Shown piece after piece: positions 21,801 to 33,000 of a stretch of 64,000 nt of DNA (its first letter is position 1; each line of letters starts with the position of its first letter). The position numbers and the translations under genes are program-made. The DNA is from Symbiodinium natans (taxonomy: Eukaryota; Sar; Dinophyceae; Suessiales; Symbiodiniaceae): the NCBI GenBank assembly GCA_905221605.1, contig CAJNDS010002233.1, positions 120,001-184,000 on the forward strand, written 5' to 3'. The notes beneath the pieces were generated by a model that was given only the letters and a program-made list of their open reading frames with translations, ran no database searches and had not been told where the DNA came from.

Positions 21801-24551
21801 CAGCCCTATACCCTGAGACCCTACTCTCTGAAACCCTCGCCTCCGAAACCCCCCAAAACCCTATTCTAATTATTCAGGCCCCTACAAACACAATGGACCC
21901 TAAAACCCTAAGCCCTATGGCCTAAGCCCTGAACCCCGAGCCCTAAACCCTGAGCCCTGTAATTAGGCGCGCATCCCGGCTACTCGACCGCGCACGTGCT
22001 GCTGCGCTGGGGCCTGCAGATGGGATTCCAGATCATCCCGAAGAGCGTGAAGCAGCAGCCCGCCTGGCCTAGGGGGTTTAGGGTTTAGGGTTTAGGGTTT
22101 AGGGTTTAGGGTTTAGGGTTTAGGGTAGGGTTTGCCAAGGCTTCATGAGTTGAGGGTGTGATACCCACCGCCTGAGTTGGGGTTTCAGGGTTTAGGGTTT
22201 TCGGTGTGGGATTGCATGGTTTGACACAGGGATACAATCTGGGGTGTAGGGGCGTAGAGCTGCTTTTAGGGTTGGGGGTGTGTGGCTGTAGGGCAGCCAG
22301 AATTTCCTCAGCTGTTCGGTGCCCTTACTTGGAGGCTCATGGTACTTACTAACCAATTATAACTGTACTTAGAACCATTTTGGGCCACTTAAGGGGCTTA
22401 TGAGTGAGTTATAGGTAATAAGTACAGTTGTAGTTCGTTAATAAGTGCCATGAACCTCCAAGTAGACCTCAAACCCTCTAAGTTATGGCCTTGTTTGGGC
22501 CTATGCGGAGCCTGACATTGAGGGTCGCCCTCTCCCCCCACCTAAACCCTGTTTTAGAGAACTGCAGTCTTTTAGAAGTGCCTCCTGTCTGCTCCGCACC
22601 TTTGGTCTGGGCATGCCTCGCCCATGTTAGAGGATTTTGGTTCTTTTCAAAAGGGTTTAGGGTTTAGGGTTTAGGGCCAACCTCCGCTTCAGAACATTCA
22701 GTGCTCTAAACTCTACATCTGGCAGCCCCAAACCCAAAGACACAACCCTAAACCCGAAAACCCTGTAAAAAAGAAACTCCAATGGTGAACACATCGAGGC
22801 ATCGCATCATCGACAACCTGAGAGTTTTTGACCTCGTGCTCTCCGATGAGGACGGGATATTGGTTTAGCCTGTATTCGGGTTTACCGTTTAGGGTTTTGG
22901 GCTCGGGTGGGCTCGGGTTGAGGATTTAGGGCTGAGCATGCGCGCCAGGCCACAGGCTTTCCTTCGCAGCTTTGCTAGCCTTCTCACGGAAATCAAAGTC
23001 AAAGCCCTATAAGCCCTGAGCCATCTAGTCCGAGATCTTTCAAAACCTCAATGGGCTCACGCGACCTTCGGCCCCTAAAACTCCAAACGCCTAAGCCCCA
23101 ACCCCGTTACTAGCCCTAACCCTAACACTCAGCAACGCATTCCCAATTGTGTTGTTCCCAAAATAGGCCACTCCTTCTGTTGATGCTGGAAATCCTGCAT
23201 CAGTTTGTAATACAGCTCAGTCCCCTCGCCGCCCCTAATGTTAACATTGACACAAAGTTCAGTCCCAGAAACCCAGCAGCCCGAATCACGGAAATCCTGC
23301 ATGACCCCAGGCACCCCAGTCAACATTGGAATGAAGGGGTGCGCAGGGGATGTGTGTAGCCAGGTTGGTTTGTGGGTGGCTGGGGTCAAGCATGATTTTT
23401 TTTTATCCTCCACCGTTTCATACCCCAAATAGAATTGGATCCCTTAAAGGCACCCCCCCGCTGCCCCCCCAACAAAAATGGTACCCCTATTTTGGGAAAC
23501 CCACAACTTCCGACCAAGATGAGGAGATGCAGTCTCTTAGCGCGAGCCCTGGCCCGCAAGCGCTGCATCTTTGGGTTCTTTGGGGCGTTGTTCATTTCTG
23601 GGGGGTTCAGAGTTCAGGGTTCAGGGTCTATAGGGTGTAGGGTTCAGGGTTTAGGGTTTAGGGTTTAAGCTTTATGCGCTCCAGAAAGGTATGGAGGAGT
23701 TGCGGGTTTTTGTTGAAGTTGTTTAAGGGTCAGGGCGTTTGGGTTTTCGGGTTGACGGTTTAGGGTCTTTCCGTCAAAAGAGTTAGGACACCGTGCGCAC
23801 GCAAGTATGCTTTGGCATTGACTTCTTCGGCCGCTGTCCTCCTAATTGAAGTATATACTTCTTAAATGAAACAAGTGGTTCTACTCAGTCCACTATGTAC
23901 TTCAGAACCCCAGAAGATGAAACACAAGTATAATCCTTATATTGCCCCGAGAAGGAAGAATATTTTGTGGGGAGTTCTCAAGCAAATAGTAGTAGTCCGC
24001 TACCACACTGGTCCTCGAGCCAAAAGCTCTAAACCCTCAACCCTTAGCCCTCAAATCTCAACCCCATTTCTCGCATGGCGTCGCGGCTCAGATGAAGACC
24101 GCAAACCAACCCTAACCGAACCCTAGGCCTCAAACTCGAGACCCTAAGCCCTCAACCCTAATCCCTAAACCGCAACTCTGGAAATACGTCCAGCCTACGA
24201 AGCCGCAAAAGCCCGAAAATCCCGATGACACCCTTTTAAAACCTTTTAAACCCTATAATATAAAACCGCTTAAACAACTTCAGAACCCCGTTACAAGCCC
24301 TAAAAGCTCTCCCCAAGGATGCATGGTACGACTTATAAAACCCCCACAAAAAAAGCCCTTGAAGAACGCTTAAACCCTATAAAAAGCCCTTAAAACAAAC
24401 CCTCTTTAAAACCCTATAAAACCCTAAAAACCCTATGACACCTTATGAAACCGCAAGGATGCAGGGCAGCCTTGGGGCATACTGGCAGCCCCTGGGCGCG
24501 GCGGTGGACGTGGGCGACACGTCCCGCGGGCAGCGCAGTGGGGAGCTGTAG
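15816..24551 (+). CDS. aldo/keto reductase
   Basis: NAD(P)H-dependent carbonyl reductase of the aldo/keto reductase superfamily ((beta/alpha)8 barrel). Exons: 15816-15885, 15993-16006, 16214-16277, 16718-16820, 17264-17349, 17496-17557, 18049-18127, 18463-18576, 19746-19822, 20085-20138, 21568-21622, 21967-22051, 22799-22850, then 23524 onwards. The first 13 sum to 915 nt (305 residues) with no frame break. Catalytic tetrad: Asp76 ([12 protein letters not shown]), Tyr81, Lys106 (LFVTTKLW) and His139 (LYLIHSP). Cofactor-site motifs GVSNFG and QIIPKSVK are present. The ATG at 15816 opens an Arg-rich N-terminus ([12 protein letters not shown]...LRRASRG) resembling an organelle presequence. Donors in order: GT, GA, GT, GC, GA, GA, GA, GT, GC, GA, GC, GC, GA. 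The C-terminus is uncertain: DEEMQSLSA at 23524 is convincing, and an exon at 24458-24551 ending TAG is possible. Substrate unknown. Confidence 0.94.
16456..16558. mobile_element. family 6 element
   Basis: AGGGGACCCAGAGTAAGCCT at the left; CTAGGTTACTCTTGGGTCGA at the right. Confidence 0.85.
16718..16820 (+). CDS. reductase exon 4 with catalytic Asp and Tyr
   Basis: It encodes [17 protein letters not shown] through [12 protein letters not shown], the most diagnostic stretch of the family. The acceptor is CCCAG before GTGTGTAC and the donor is GC (GA|GCATCC). It is flanked upstream by a (CCCTAAA)n array at 16605-16705 and downstream by TTTAGGG variants. Confidence 0.95.
17111..17249. mobile_element. 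inverted-repeat element, family 3
   Basis: Left AGGGTAGTTACATGGGCCCT; right GGGACCCTGTAACTACCC. The core is GGGTTCTGATGTATGGGCCC. It ends 14 bases before reductase exon 5. Confidence 0.93.
17567..17771. mobile_element. family 5 element, expanded
   Basis: GGTGGCCCAGTGGTACC at the left; TATGGTTCCTGGGTTAC at the right. It starts 10 bases after reductase exon 6 and is longer than the other copies. Confidence 0.7.
17866..17972. mobile_element. inverted-repeat element, family 1
   Basis: Ends are CTTGGGATGTTCACCCTTAT and TATAAGGGGGAACATCCCAA. Inner subterminal copies are CATCCTTAGTAGGGAT and ATCTCTATCAAGCACTG, with a run of G at 17911-17924. In reductase intron 6. Confidence 0.92.
18049..18127 (+). 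CDS. reductase exon 7 with catalytic His
   Basis: It reads [20 protein letters not shown]. The upstream donor is GA (TTG|GATCC) and the acceptor CAG|GATCTT, so GGAT occurs on both sides of the intron. The downstream donor is also GA (ACCG|GAACC), followed at once by 14 or so TTTAGGG copies. Confidence 0.94.
18143..18241. repeat. (TTTAGGG)n array at intron 5' end
   Basis: About 14 perfect copies starting 15 bases after reductase exon 7. The intron ends with CCCTAAA variants at 18400-18460. Confidence 0.98.
18576..18638. mobile_element. small inverted repeat at a splice donor
   Basis: GGTTGAACTTTAA at the left and TTAAAGTTTAACC at the right, beginning exactly at the proposed GT donor of reductase exon 8. 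Confidence 0.75.
18698..18832. mobile_element. family 3 element
   Basis: GGTGGCTACATGGTCCCTTA at the left and GGGACCATAGAACTACCC at the right. The inner GGACCATATTGAGGGACCAT shows a duplicated right arm. Confidence 0.82.
19556..19642. mobile_element. family 4 element
   Basis: GGGGGGTTTCCGAAAATACA, GGGACCCCTGACATAG, CTCATAATAAGCACCC, AATAAGGTACTCC. It resembles the better preserved copies at 34454 and 46262. Confidence 0.8.
20217..20303. mobile_element. family 4 element, reverse orientation
   Basis: GGTGTACCTTATTGGGGTCC at the left and TTTTCGTAAACCCCCT at the right. CCTACTATTTGGGGGTTTAC is diagnostic of the family. Confidence 0.88.
20440..20560. mobile_element. family 10 element
   Basis: AACATAGGGGTCGGAAGAAG at the left; CAGGCCCCTATATTAGGGTT at the right. 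TTCTCTTATGGTCCCTTTGC is shared with the copy at 51470. Confidence 0.85.
22326..22464. mobile_element. inverted-repeat element, family 2
   Basis: Left TACTTGGAGGCTCATGGTAC; right AAGTGCCATGAACCTCCAAG. Inner AACCAATTATAACTGTACTT pairs with AAGTACAGTTGTAGTTCGTT. Confidence 0.93.
23877..23996. mobile_element. family 7 element
   Basis: GGTTCTACTCAGTCCACTAT at the left; GGAGTTCTCAAGCAAATAGT at the right. TATTGCCCCGAGAAGGAAGA is the shared core. Confidence 0.82.
24458..24551 (+). CDS. possible last exon of the reductase
   Basis: This GC-rich block follows an AAG acceptor. One frame reads [13 protein letters not shown]...RSGEL and stops at TAG, with G or C at most third positions. The exact junction with the exon at 23524 is ambiguous: several donors fit and a shared GATCAG-like or CCGCAAG repeat could be used. 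It could instead belong to an untranslated region. Confidence 0.45.
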
Positions 24552-24688
24552 GGGCAACTGTGGGTCCTTGTAGCCACAGTCCCAGATTTTAGGGTTTAGG
24601 TTTAGGGTTTAGGGTTTAGGGTCTAGGGTTTAGGGGTTAGGGGTTGAGGGTTTAGGGTGCATGGGTGCATGGGTGCATGGGTGCATGG

Positions 24689-24788
24689 GTACTTGTAACC
24701 CCAAGCTATCAGTGTACTTAGAACCTGCTTCGAGGACTTCGTACAAGCACGGCTAGAATTGGGGGTTTAAGTACCCTGAACCTCCAAG
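24689..24788. mobile_element. family 2 element, divergent
   Basis: GGTACTTGTAACCCC...AAGTACCCTGAACCTCC. It follows a short (GTGCATGG)n tandem repeat at 24657-24689. A second right-end copy lies at 24820-24842. Confidence 0.75.
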
Positions 24789-25513
24789 TAGAATCTAAGT
24801 AGAAGTACGTTATACGTCTACTAAGTACCCTGAGCTTCCAAGTATAGTTTTTTTTGAAAACAGGTTTTTGTGGGTACATCAAAGTAAGGGATGTTGGAAG
24901 TTAGGGCGCTCCCCCAAAATGCTTTGCCTGCATGAAACAGGGTTGATGTTGCTGTTTTTGGTGAGTGTGTTGAATCGGGGTGTCCTTGTAGGGATACTGG
25001 TAGTAAAAAATCTACTTCACATGAGATCTTGAGAATAAGGGTACCCTTTTGGGGGTTACAGCTATCGAAGTACAGTGAGGTACATTAAATACCCCACACA
25101 CCCCCCCCCCCCCCCCCAATGACGCCATCATTGGCCTAGAGGGTTGGGTAGTTTAGGGCAGGGTTTCGCTCCAAGCCAATGGGAAGGGGCAGGATTTAGG
25201 GTTTTTGTAGTTAGAATGCAGGGCTTGCTTAGGGCACACCTCTCTTCAGCAAGTGGATGTACCTTAACCTGTTCGTACAGGGTTTAGGGTTTAGGGTTCA
25301 GGGTTTAGGACCCCCTCAACCCTAAAGCATGACTTTAAGAGGGTTTAGGGTTTTGGGTTTGGGGTCTCGCCAAAAGCATGGAAGATGTGGGGTTAAGGGG
25401 GACGATTGCTGCAGTGACCGCAGACTTTCGCGAGTCGGTTGGACAGAAAAGGCCCTCGGATTGTAGAGTGAGCTTCATGTGGGGTGTTCTAAGCTAGTAA
25501 GTTAGGAAACCCT

Positions 25514-25630
25514 TTCTGCTATTTGCTTAAGAACCCACCCAAAAAAAGATAAATAAATAATAATCCCCATATTAACCTTATAAGGAGGAATATTTTGTAA
25601 TTTTGGGGTTTCTTAAGCAATTGGTAGCTT
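25514..25630. mobile_element. family 7 element
   Basis: CTGCTATTTGCTTAAGAACC at the left; GGTTTCTTAAGCAATTGGTA at the right, with core CTTATAAGGAGGAATATTTT. Confidence 0.88.
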
Positions 25631-25772
25631 TTGGGTGATACCGATCGGCGACTCTGGTAACGGCATGAACCCGAAGTGAGCCCTAAACCCTAAACCCTAA
25701 ACCCTAAACCCTAAACCCTAAACCCTAAACCCTACACCTTATTGAAACCCTGGACCCTACACCATCTAAGCT

Positions 25773-25914
25773 TGGCTACATGGGCCCTTAGGATGGTCCC
25801 TTGCTAGCCTCTTACCCCTGTTGATAGGGATCCGAAGTATGGGCCCTGATTCTGCATAGCGTACATCAGGATTACATGACAAAAAGCCCGAGTTACATAA
25901 GGGCCCATACTCAG
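25773..25914. mobile_element. family 3 element
   Basis: GGCTACATGGGCCCTTAGGA at the left and CATAAGGGCCCATAC at the right, with the core GGGATCCGAAGTATGGGCCC. Confidence 0.85.
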
Positions 25915-26274
25915 AACCCTAGATTGCACCACCAAACCCCACTACAAGGGTCCTGAAGGGCCTCGTGTTTCCTAACGCTCCCGAAGGCTCCCTGAGCGTC
26001 CCAAGGGTCCCCAGTTTAGGGTTGAGGGTTTGGGTAGTGCTTAGGGTTCGGTTCAGGGTTTAGGATCTGAACCTCACAAGCCCTTTGACCCATTTGACCC
26101 TCAGCCCTACACCCTAGCTAACCCGACGAATGCCCCAAAACTGAAGCCTGTTAAGCCCTGTTAACGTGGATCTACGCAAACCCGACTACACCCTGTGAAA
26201 CGGTAGAAATGAAGCCTGATGAAACCCTAAGGCCTAAGTCCACCCCACAGCCTGCATTGAACATACCCGAAACC

Positions 26275-26413
26275 CTAAACCCTAAACCCTAAACCCTAAA
26301 CCCTAAAGCCTAAACCCTGAAGCCTAAACCCTAAACCCTAAACCCTAAACCCTAAACCCTAAACCCTAAACCCTAAACCCTAAACCCTAAACCCTAAACC
26401 CTAAACCCTAAAC
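26275..26413. repeat. (CCCTAAA)n array
   Basis: About 19 copies with a few CCCTAAAG/CCTGAAG variants, in the gap between the reductase and the next gene. Confidence 0.97.
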
Positions 26414-26471
26414 CATTCCCAAAAAGATATCAAGCGATATACTACGTGTTAACTCACATAGAGCAGGATGA

Positions 26472-26603
26472 TACTTGGAGGTTCATGGTACTCATTAATC
26501 CACTCTAGCTGTACTTATAAGCATATTAGGACACTTAAGGGGCGTATAAGTGGGTTATAAGTACGGTTCTAACTGGTTCATAAGTGCCATGAATTCAAAG
26601 TGG
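26472..26603. mobile_element. inverted-repeat element, family 2
   Basis: Left TACTTGGAGGTTCATGGTAC; right GTTCATAAGTGCCATGAATT. The right terminus has decayed. Confidence 0.88.
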
Positions 26604-28307
26604 AAGCTTCTCCAGGCCACATCCCCAAAGATGAAGAGGGATGCTTCAGTACCGGCTAGAGAACTCCGCACATGAAAAAAAAACGGTTCTGACCTATCAC
26701 GCCTTAAGCCCTCAGAAGCCTCATTCTCAGCACGCACTCACGAACCCTAAACCCGAAACCCGAAAACCCCAAACCCTAAAACCCTAAACCCTACTCCCTA
26801 AACCTTAAACCCTAAACCCTAAACCCTAAACCCTAAACCCGAAAACCCGAAACCCTGAAACCCTAAACCCTAAACCCTAAACCCTAAACCCTAAACCCTA
26901 AACCCTAAACCCTAAACCCTAAGCACAAGCGGAGAGGCTGCTGCGCTACAAGCGGAGCTGGAGGCCATCCTCCTGGCTTTCTTTGGGGGATGGTTTGTGC
27001 TTGAACGGATGCGTTGGGCCTTTTAGGGTTTAGGGTTTAGGGTTTAGGGTTTAGGGTTTAGGGTTTAGGGTTTAGGGTTTAGGGTTTAGGGTTTAGGGTT
27101 GAGGCTTTTAGGGTCTTTAGGGTTTAGGGTTTTAGGCTTGTGTGTCAGGGGATGTTTTTTTTATTCATCTAAGGTTCTGTGCGGGAAGAGGGGGTTGAAG
27201 GGTTCGAGGGGTACATGTATGGGGGTTTTGGAGAAGGCATTGGTGGGGTCAACTCGGAGTTTAAGGTTGTCTGGGCAAGTCCTCATGTGGGTGGTTGTCA
27301 ATATTATGGCCCCTTTTTGGATCCCTATGATAATACGGCACCTAACCCTAAACCCTAAACCCTAAACCCTAATATTTAGATTTAGGGTACCCTTCAAAAG
27401 GGGATCATAATTTTGACAGCCGCCCATGTCAGAAGATAGTAGATTCGTTCAAGCCGCAGGTCCCCCAGGCTTCGGATCAATCGTGGCGAAGAGCCCTATA
27501 AGCCACGTCAACCCCATGCGCCCAAACCCTAAACCCTAAACCCTAAACCCTAAGCCCTAAACCCTAAACCCTAAACCCTAAACCCTAAAGACCCTAAAGA
27601 CCCTGAAACCCTAAGCCCTAAACCCGGAACCCCAAAGACCTGAAGCCCCAAACGCCCGAAACTCTAAAGACCCTAAACCCTAAAGTCCCCAAAACCCTAA
27701 ACCCTGAACCCTAAACCCTAAACCCTAAACCCTAAACCCTAAACCCTAAACCCTAAACCCTAAACCCTAAACCCTAAAAGCCTGTAACTGGCCCTCGGCC
27801 CTGAGCCCCAAAAGTTGAGGCTTTGGGGCTTTCGCCACTGGGCTCCCTGGCCCTGGAATCCTCATCTCTCCTTAAGAGTTCAGGCTGTTTAGGGTTCAGG
27901 GTTCAGGGTTCAGGGTTCAGGGTTTAGGGTTTAGGGTTTAGGGTTTAGGGTTTAGGGTTTAGGGTTTAGGGTTTAGGGTTTAGGGCTTAGTTAGGGGCCC
28001 TTGGGCTTCCTGGAAGTTCAGCCCTGAAATCCTAAACCCCAAACCCCCCCGCCCTCCTCCAAAAAAACTAAACCCTAAACCCTAAACCCTAAACCCTAAA
28101 GCCGAAAGCCTAAACCCTAAACCCTAAACCCTAGGCCCTAAACCCTAAACCCTTGCGAGGACGTGAGAAGAAGGCGCCTTGATAGCTCCAGGCGCATTTG
28201 GGGGGGGGTGCCAGGGTTCAAGGTACCAGGGTTGGGAGTTTGTTGCGTTAGGGTTTAGGGTTTAGCGGGTTTCTAGCGTTTAGGATTAAGTTATGAGGGC
28301 TGCCAGG

Positions 28308-28411
28308 ACCCTTATTCACTTTTTTCAGGGTTAAGGCCTTACCACCCCCCCCCCCTCCCCCCTTAAACTAAACAGGGCACCCTTTTGATTCCTAGCTTAC
28401 TCTTGGGTCTA
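28308..28411. mobile_element. family 6 element
   Basis: CCAGGACCCTTATTCACTTT at the left; AGCTTACTCTTGGGTCTAG at the right, with a C-rich loop at 28342-28360. Confidence 0.85.
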
Positions 28412-28457
28412 GATGGCGATCCCCTTTCGCCACCGGCTGTCGCCTGGAAAGCTTCCC

Positions 28458-28566
28458 CAAAACCCTAAACCCTAAACCCTAAACCCTAAACCCTAAACCC
28501 TAAACCCTAAACCCTAAACCCTAAACCCTAAACCCTAAACCCTAAACCCTAAACCCTAAACCCTGA
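28458..28566. repeat. (CCCTAAA)n array
   Basis: About 15 near-perfect copies, followed 80 bases later by (TTTAGGG)n at 28653. The intervening island has the flanks of an exon but no convincing frame. Confidence 0.97.
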
Positions 28567-29570
28567 ACCCTAGCTAACAGTTTGAACATCGAGTCTGGAA
28601 CATGATGCTTGTTGAAGCTGTTTAATCATAGGGCTCCCAAAGTGGGGAAGAGTTTAGGGTTTAGGGTTTAGGGTTTAGGGTTTCGGGTTTAGGGTTTAGG
28701 GTTTAGGGTTTAGGGTTAGGGTTTCGGGTTTAGGGTTTTGGGTTTAGGGTTTAGGGTTTAGGTGTATACCCCAGCCCAACCCTGCAAAGCCTTAAATCCC
28801 GAATCCCATTGCCCTAGTGCCTTACTTCCTAGACTCCTCAGCCCGAAAAGCTCAAATACAGACCTACGTAGACCCCTAAACCCTAAAGCCGAAACCCTAA
28901 ACCCTAAGCCCTAAGCCCTAAGCCCTAAACCCTAAACCCTAAACCCTAAAATCCAAACCCTAAACCCTAAACCTAGCAAGGCGCTGAATCTTCACAAGGG
29001 CCGAAGCACAAACCCCGAAGTCCGAAGTCCGCAACACACTGAAGCCTTAGAGCCTATAAACCCTAAACCCGAAGCCTTCGTCACAATGACTTTGGTTTAG
29101 GGTTTAAGGTTTAGGGTTTCGGGTTTGGGGTTTAGGGTTCAGGGTTTAGGGTTTCGGTTTAGGGTTTTGGGTTTAAGTCTATCGACGCCATCACATCGAA
29201 GTCCCGCATTCGCTTGCCTACCCGATGCGCAAGATGTCTTGAGGTCTAAGGTTCCCTATGCTGTAAAAGGGTTTAGGGTTCAGGGTTTAGGCTCCGTTTA
29301 GTTAGGGTTTCGGGTTTAGGCCGAGTGTGGTCTATTGGAATGCCCAGGTTAGAAGTCGACGTATAACTGGGGTTATAAGTACACATGAACCTCCAAGTAG
29401 TTCATCCCCAACCCTAAACCCTCACCCCTCTGAGCCGCACACCCGAAACCCGAAACCCTACGCCCTGAACCATAAACCCTAAACCCTAACCCCAGCAAAC
29501 CATAAACAACCCTAAGCCCTCTAAACCGTGTCAACCCTATAAGCCGTATCAACCGTGTAAACCCTATTCT

Positions 29571-29720
29571 TTGGGATGTTCCCCCTTATACTATCAGTCC
29601 TTAATAGGGATTATAGTACCCCTATCATACATTAAGGACTGCTTGCGCCGCCCTCAGAAGTAGGGAACGACTCGAGGGACTGAAGACCTAAGGACTGTTA
29701 GTATAACGGGGAGCATCCCA
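29571..29720. mobile_element. inverted-repeat element, family 1
   Basis: Ends are TTTGGGATGTTCCCCCTTAT and GGGGAGCATCCCA. The left inner part is CAGTCCTTAATAGGGATTAT, with a unique insert at about 29645-29690. Confidence 0.9.
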
Positions 29721-29923
29721 GCCTATGAACCAATACGTGCCCTGCCTCCTTGACTATTGAAGGGTATCTACCCTATAAACCCTATAAACCCTATACACCC
29801 TATAGACTCTATATTAGCCCCTCTAAACCCTCTAAACCCTATAAGACCCTGTAATCTCCATGAAACTTTAAACTCTCTTAGCCCCTCTAAACCCTATAAA
29901 CCCTATAAGACCCTGTAATCTCT

Positions 29924-30022
29924 ATGAAACTCTATAAGCCCTACGTCGAGTATTACGGGGTCACCAGGCCCAGCTTCGCGGCCGTGCGCCAGAAGCGGAT
30001 GCTGGCGGAGCAGCGGCGGAAG
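29924..30022 (+). CDS. first exon of the second coiled-coil gene
   Basis: It spans 33 codons from ATG to a canonical GT donor (GGAAG|GTGGG), reading MKLYKPYVEYYGVTRPSFAA then VRQKRMLAEQRRK. The region just upstream holds a near copy of the bases around the ATG (29862-29872, TGAAACTTTAAACTC). Confidence 0.75.
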
Positions 30023-33000
30023 GTGGGTGGCGAGGGGGGTTGGGAGGGTTTAGGGCTTTTTTGTGGGGTTTCGGCTCCTTTTTCGGGGGGGTTGTGGGGG
30101 TGTTTTGGAGGGCTCCAGGTCCACGTGTGCTGGCCTTATATAGGGTTTCAGTTCGGGCTTTGAGGGTTTGGGGTTTAGTAGACTTTGTGGGTTTAGAGCT
30201 TGAGGCGGCTAAAGGGGCTTCGTTTGCAAAGAATGCGCGGCAAATGCCTGCACTTTCCTAAACCCACTAAACCTTAAACTTAAAGCCCTCACTCCACGTA
30301 CGGGTGGATGGCTCTGAGAACAGCTCATTTGCCTCAAATATCGCCATGTGCAAGCGAACCCTTGCCGACAATTCAGGGCTATAAGGAGGGGTTTAGGATT
30401 TTGGGTTTAGTGTTTAGTGCTTAAGGTTTAGGGTTTAGGGTTTAGGGTTTAGGGAGGGGTAAGGAGGGACCCTCAGAAGGGACTCTTAATTTCATTTTTT
30501 ATATAGCCCCGCTATATACCTTCTGTAGTCCCTATATTCCTAAGTAGCCCCTAAATGACCCCTAAGGTCCCTGAACAGGGTTCCTGCTTGAGTCCCTTGA
30601 TGCTGGCACAAAAAGACCCACAGACATGTACCTGTTTGGGGTCCTGATTACAGTGGAATCCTACTATTTGGCGGGCTAAGTTAGGGACCCCGATTTTCGT
30701 CAACGCTAAACCCTAAACCCTAAACCCTTAACCCTAAAGCCTAAAGCCTAAACCCTAAACCCTAAACCCCATGTTCCTTTCCGAAACGGTGCTGGGCTCC
30801 CAAAATAGGAGCTGCAGCTGCAGCTGATGGCCATCGCCCGCAGCCTTCAAGCCCCGGAGGGTGGCAAGATCGTGCCGCCGCTGTTTACGCCCACAGGCCG
30901 AGCTGAGGTTTAGGGTTTAGGGTTTAGGGTTCAGGGTTCAGGGTTTAGGGTTTAGGGGTTTAGGGTTCAGGGTTTAGGGTTTAGGGGTGGCTTTAGGGAA
31001 AGGTTTTAAGGTTGGAGGCTTTCCCAGACCCTTGGGAGGATCCAAGTAGTAGGTCCCCTTTAGGGTTCCTAAGAATGACCCAAGGGTAGCATAGGGTACT
31101 TTTTTGAGCTCTGTTTTTTGGATCCTGCCAGGGGTCTGGTTTCGGGCTTTGCGGTTTAGGCTTTTTAGGTTTTCGTTCAGCATGATCATGAACCCCGTTC
31201 ACGCCCTGCAGGTTTAGATCCTCTCGAGGCCATATCGGCCTCATGGAGTTTTACCCCGGGGTTCACTTTTTTGGTGGTGGGTGTTGGTTGGGGCTGGGGG
31301 AGTTTCATTCATATACTAGTACGATACCTACTGGTAATAGTAACCCTAAACCCTAAACCCTAAACCCCAATAAGACCTGATAATTCTCAAGACCCTGGAT
31401 TGTGGTTTAGGTGGTATGGGGTTTGGGTTGGGATGTTCCCCCTTCATGGGGGGGATTCGAGTACGTACCCCCCCCCCCCCCCTAGTAGGATCCCTACTAA
31501 GGACTGTCAGTATAAGGGGGAGCATCCCGAGGTTGAGGTGTTTATGGGGTTTGGGGTCACTGGTTTTCAGTCGACCTAGGGTTTAGGGTTTAGGGTGAGG
31601 GTTTAGGGTTAGGTTTGGGTGCTGGAGGGGTATAACCCCATTCAACCCAAGGCCCAGAGATCAGAACCCTCTACAGGGGTAGGGGACCATGAAGCTACCC
31701 TGAGTGGCCCTGAGAGCATCCGTGCTTCCTGAGCCCAAACACGAAGCTGTAGTTGCCAGTCGTGGTTCAGGGTTGGGGTCTAAGTTTTAGGGGTTTGGCC
31801 CCTGAAGTTATGCTGCATGTTTCTTGTTGGGTTCAAGAAGATTAGCCCCAGGAAAGTCCAAAAAAACAACGAACCTGGAGCAAGGGAAGCTGGACCCAGG
31901 ATTCTTCTGAGAGGTCATGGATTGAACATCATTCCCGATCGGCCTCCCTACAACCCAACCCAGAAACCCTTTCTAACCCCTTTACAGCCCTAGCCTAAAC
32001 TGGTCAGAAACTCTAAGTTATGGGTCCGAAATACTTCTCTGTGCAAGACGCTGCAGTGAGTCCACTGAATCGCGAACCCTAAACCCTAAAACCCTAAACT
32101 CTAAACCCTAAACCCGCGTAGGACACCTGGTTCGGAGCGTTACTTGGGCGAGGGCCCTCAAAACTTCAGGGGGTCTTCAGGGGCCTGCAGGGCCTCCAAG
32201 AGAATGGGTTAGGGGTTTAGGGTTTAGGTTTAGGGTTTAGGGTTAGGGTTTAGGGTTTAGGGCTAGGGTACGACAGATACTCAGTGACAATGGGGGACGA
32301 CTCTAGCTGGCGACCCCAAAGGCTGCGGCTGCAGGCTCTGCGGGTTCGGCGAGCCTAAACCCTAAACCCTAAACCCTAAAACCCTAAACCCTAAACCCTA
32401 AAACCCTAAACCCTAACCCTAAAAAAAACCCCTAAACCCTAAACCCTAAAACCCCCCTAAACCCCTAAACCCCTAAACCCCTAAACCCCTAAACCCCTAA
32501 ACCCCTAAACCCCTAAACCCCTAAACCCCTAAACCCCTAAACCCTAAACCCTAAACCCGCCCTTGTGCCATGGGCAGGTGCCCCAGAGGTGCGTAACGCA
32601 CCGTTATTCCGGGAGCTCTACAAGCAGCAGCGACTCGGCGCGGGTGGTCAGAGTTTATTGTTTAGGGTTTAGGGTTTGTGGTTTTAATTTAGGGTTTAGG
32701 GTTTAGGGTCTGGGGTTGAAGGTTTAGAGCCTCCGAATACTGTATGTGATTCTGGTAAAGGAAGCTTCCTGCCTGAAGCTGCCCTAGACCGAAAGAACAC
32801 TTAAGCTTGAGGTGTGCTTGGAGGTCCATGGTACTTATTAACCAATTATCACTGTACTTATAGCCCACTTATGCGCCCCTTGAGTGCCCTAATATGGTTT
32901 CAAGTACAGTTATAAGTGCAGGTATAATTGGTTAGTAAGTACCATGAACCTGCCAAGTGCTGGGTCCACTTGAAGGCTCATTGGCATAGTCTGACGTGAG

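Larger units (their letters stand above)
24552..29923. other. gap between reductase and second coiled-coil gene
   Basis: Mostly telomere-type arrays and elements of families 2, 3, 6, 7 and 1. Islands with the flanks of exons (CCCTAAA before, TTTAGGG after) lie at 26926-27015 (one frame reads AAALQAELE), 28152-28200, 28567-28650 and 28975-29095. None gives a secure product. They may be 5' exons of the next gene or untranslated. Confidence 0.5.
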
